In this document: positions 14,245 through 15,782 of the stretch, in pieces
Numbering within the stretch: position 1 is the stretch's first letter
How the letters are laid out: each line of letters opens with the position of its first letter
NCBI GenBank assembly: GCA_029945495.1
Contig: JAQSCR010000319.1
Coordinates: 1-15,782 of the forward strand
Direction of reading: 5' to 3'
DNA from: Pseudolabrys sp.
GTDB taxonomy: Bacteria > Pseudomonadota > Alphaproteobacteria > Rhizobiales > Xanthobacteraceae
DNA: 15,782 nucleotides
Program-made: the position numbers and the translations under genes
Notes under the pieces: generated by a model
What the model was told of the DNA's origin: nothing
Seen by the model: the letters and a program-made list of their open reading frames with translations, nothing else
The model's database searches: none

Positions 14245-14294
14245 GCCTCAACGTTACCCCTTTGGCCTCAAGTCCACCGCCTAGCCTCAAGTCC
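14245..14294. repeat. Three spaced GCCTCAA direct repeats
   Basis: GCCTCAA occurs at 14245, 14265 and 14284. The last two extend to an identical 11-mer, GCCTCAAGTCC (14265-14275 and 14284-14294). Spacings of 20 and 19 bp place the copies on nearly the same face of the helix, in the gap between divergent fzlA and uppP, just upstream of the possible fzlA promoter. It may be an operator array; no regulator can be named. Confidence 0.5.
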
Positions 14295-14394
14295 GCCCTT
14301 TTTTCGTTGCCTGGACTGGGTGGGTGCGCCAAAAACGCTGACCCGCACGATTCGCCACCTACCTCCAGCGCGCGCATCCCTCCGGAGCTTTTGC

Positions 14395-15237
14395 ATGTCA
14401 TTCCTGCCGGCGGCCGTAACCGGCCTGATCTCGAGCCATATCGATCTGATCAAGGCCGCCATCCTCGGCGTGGTCGAGGGCTTGACTGAATTCTTGCCGG
14501 TCTCGTCCACCGGGCATCTGCTGTTGATGGAGCACTTCCTCGGCTGGGGCGACGACGCCTTCGGCAAATCCTTCGCCATCCTGATCCAGCTCGGCGCCAT
14601 CCTGGCGCTGCTGACCATCTATTTCGGCCGCATCTGGGCCTTGGCCACGACCATGTTCACGCGCTGGGCGGCGGCGCGCTTCGTCATCGGCGTGCTGCTG
14701 GCGTTCCTGCCGGCGGCGGTGATCGGCGCGTTGTTCGGCAGCGTCGTCAAGGCGTATCTGTTCGACGTGCGCATCGTCTGCATCATGTTCATTCTCGGCG
14801 GCTTCGTGCTGCTGTGGGTCGACCGCATGAACCTGCAGCCGCGCTATCGCGACGCGACGACGTTTACGCTGCCGATGTATTTCGCCATTGGCGTCTGTCA
14901 GTGCGTCGCCATGATTCCGGGCGTGTCGCGTTCCGGCGCGACCATCGTCGGCGCCATGCTGTTCGGCGCTGACCGCCGCTCGTCGGCGGAGTTTTCATTC
15001 TGGCTGGCGATGCCGACCATGATCGGCGCTTTCGCCTATGAGGCGTTCAAGAGCCGCCACGAGCTTGCCGACGCCAACATCACGGCGATTGCGGTCGGCT
15101 TCGTCTTCTCATTCATTTTCGGCTGGATCGTGGTGAAGACGTTCCTGACCTACGTGCAACGTCATTCGTTCGCGCTGTTCGCCTGGTGGCGCATCCTGCT
15201 CGGCAGCGCCGGCATTTTCGCGCTGTATCTGCTGTAG
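14395..15237 (+). CDS. uppP: Undecaprenyl-diphosphatase
   Basis: An integral membrane enzyme that removes a phosphate from undecaprenyl diphosphate, returning the lipid carrier for peptidoglycan and other cell-surface polymers; overproduction gives bacitracin resistance. It has 280 residues and many hydrophobic helices. The two signature regions are present: EGLTEFLPVSSTGH (28-41) and PGVSRSGATIVGAMLFG (175-191), with Glu28, Glu32, Ser38, His41 and Arg179. The frame is open upstream to 13636, but that part is antisense to fzlA; ATG 14395 has GGAG 7 bases upstream and matches the family N terminus. It is divergent from fzlA and ends 9 bp before the convergent dehydrogenase gene, without a visible terminator. 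The partial overlap in role with FzlA (septal wall synthesis) makes the shared promoter region worth noting. Confidence 0.97.
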   Translation: MSFLPAAVTGLISSHIDLIKAAILGVVEGLTEFLPVSSTGHLLLMEHFLGWGDDAFGKSFAILIQLGAILALLTIYFGRIWALATTMFTRWAAARFVIGVLLAFLPAAVIGALFGSVVKAYLFDVRIVCIMFILGGFVLLWVDRMNLQPRYRDATTFTLPMYFAIGVCQCVAMIPGVSRSGATIVGAMLFGADRRSSAEFSFWLAMPTMIGAFAYEAFKSRHELADANITAIAVGFVFSFIFGWIVVKTFLTYVQRHSFALFAWWRILLGSAGIFALYLL

Positions 15238-15246
15238 GCTGGCGCG

Positions 15247-15782
15247 TCAGCTGTTCCGGCGCGGATCGTCGTAGTTGTCGTAGAGGATGTCGCGGCTGGC
15301 GTCGGCGACATCGCGCACGCCGGTCAATGACATGCTGACGCGCAGTTCCTCGGCGATCAGGCTGATCGCCTTGGCGACGCCGGCTTCGCCCATCGCCGCC
15401 AGACCGTAGAGATAGGCGCGGCCGATCAGACAGCCATGCGCGCCGAGCGCCAAAGCTTTCAGGACGTCCTGCCCCGAGCGGATGCCGCCGTCGAACAAGA
15501 TTTCGATGCGGTCGCGCACCGCATCGGCAATGCGCGGCAGCGCGGTTATGGTGCCGGGCGTGCCGTCGAGCTGGCGGCCGCCGTGATTGGAGACGACGAT
15601 GCCCTCGGCGCCCATGTCGGCGGCGCGCTTGGCGTCCTCCTGATCGAGGATGCCCTTGAGCACCAGTTTGCCGGGCCACAATTTACGGATCCAGTTGACG
15701 TCGTCCCACGATAAGGACCTGTCGAAATTGTCCCCGCCCCAGCGTCCGGCGGCCCAGATGCCGCCTTTGTTCTTGAGGTAGT
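15247..15782 (-). CDS. FMN-dependent alpha-hydroxy-acid dehydrogenase, C-terminal part (lldD-like)
   Basis: The last 177 residues of a TIM-barrel flavoenzyme that oxidises a 2-hydroxy acid such as L-lactate; the N-terminal half lies beyond the right edge (full proteins have about 360-390 residues). Visible are the flavin-contacting Lys in LVLKGIL (fragment residue 42), the catalytic SNHGGRQLDG with His66 and substrate-binding Arg69, and the FMN-phosphate loop DGGIRSGQDVLKALALGA with CLIGR. All key residues of this half are intact. The frame is open to the window end; a TTG at 15681 is internal, not a start. L-lactate dehydrogenase is the likeliest activity, but glycolate or mandelate oxidation cannot be excluded. 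It converges on uppP with a 9-bp gap. Confidence 0.92.
   Translation of the reverse strand, partial: YLKNKGGIWAAGRWGGDNFDRSLSWDDVNWIRKLWPGKLVLKGILDQEDAKRAADMGAEGIVVSNHGGRQLDGTPGTITALPRIADAVRDRIEILFDGGIRSGQDVLKALALGAHGCLIGRAYLYGLAAMGEAGVAKAISLIAEELRVSMSLTGVRDVADASRDILYDNYDDPRRNS

Noticed and set aside
13636..14394. Upstream extension of the uppP frame
   Set aside because: It is antisense to fzlA; the good ribosome binding site and family N terminus are at 14395.
1..15782. Defence island, biosynthetic cluster, phage or other accessory system
   Set aside because: All recognised genes are housekeeping or common chromosomal genes. No mobility genes, attachment sites, spacer arrays or composition shift were seen.

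Overview
This window looks like ordinary chromosomal core sequence from a high-GC alphaproteobacterium, most likely of the order Hyphomicrobiales (Rhizobiales), close to Bradyrhizobium, Pseudolabrys or Xanthobacteraceae. The evidence is the strong G/C preference at third codon positions, an FzlA-type division protein (an alphaproteobacterial protein), and palindromic intergenic elements of the kind common in Bradyrhizobium-like genomes. I see no transposase, integrase, phage gene, CRISPR array, toxin-antitoxin pair, tRNA or rRNA. I found no convincing undescribed multi-gene system.

Layout. Positions 2-436 (+) hold the C-terminal part of endonuclease III (nth). It meets head-on an EI24/CysZ-like membrane protein (437-1168, -). 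A permuted NlpC/P60 (YiiX-like) hydrolase follows (1258-2082, -). Across a 260-bp divergent gap lies a COG2102/Dph6-like ATP-binding protein (2343-3029, +). A translation block then runs on the minus strand: infC (8689-8150), rpmI (7390-7190), rplT (7126-6740), pheS (6617-5535) and pheT (5538-3121). It is the classic infC-rpmI-rplT-pheS-pheT order, but a small secreted-protein gene on the opposite strand (7706-8083) with its own terminator hairpin is inserted between infC and rpmI. Upstream of infC are two paralogous family-4-type glycosyltransferases on the minus strand (8883-10196 and 10260-11462). An ABHD10-like alpha/beta hydrolase (11562-12359, +) converges on queG (13477-12356, -), which is translationally linked to fzlA (14166-13474, -). 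Divergent from fzlA is uppP (14395-15237, +). The right edge cuts an FMN-dependent alpha-hydroxy-acid dehydrogenase (15247-15782, -).

How the genes relate. The minus-strand central block supplies translation components (IF3, L35, L20, PheRS). The right part links cell division (FzlA) and peptidoglycan lipid-carrier recycling (UppP) across one shared promoter region. That region holds three GCCTCAA copies about 20 bp apart and a 12-bp palindrome just upstream of fzlA. The two glycosyltransferases probably act on a surface polysaccharide.

Most useful curation points: infC appears to start at ATT and queG at TTG, so both are easily mis-called; the second glycosyltransferase has Pro where the first Glu of EX7E is expected; and two composite palindromic repeats sit at operon boundaries.
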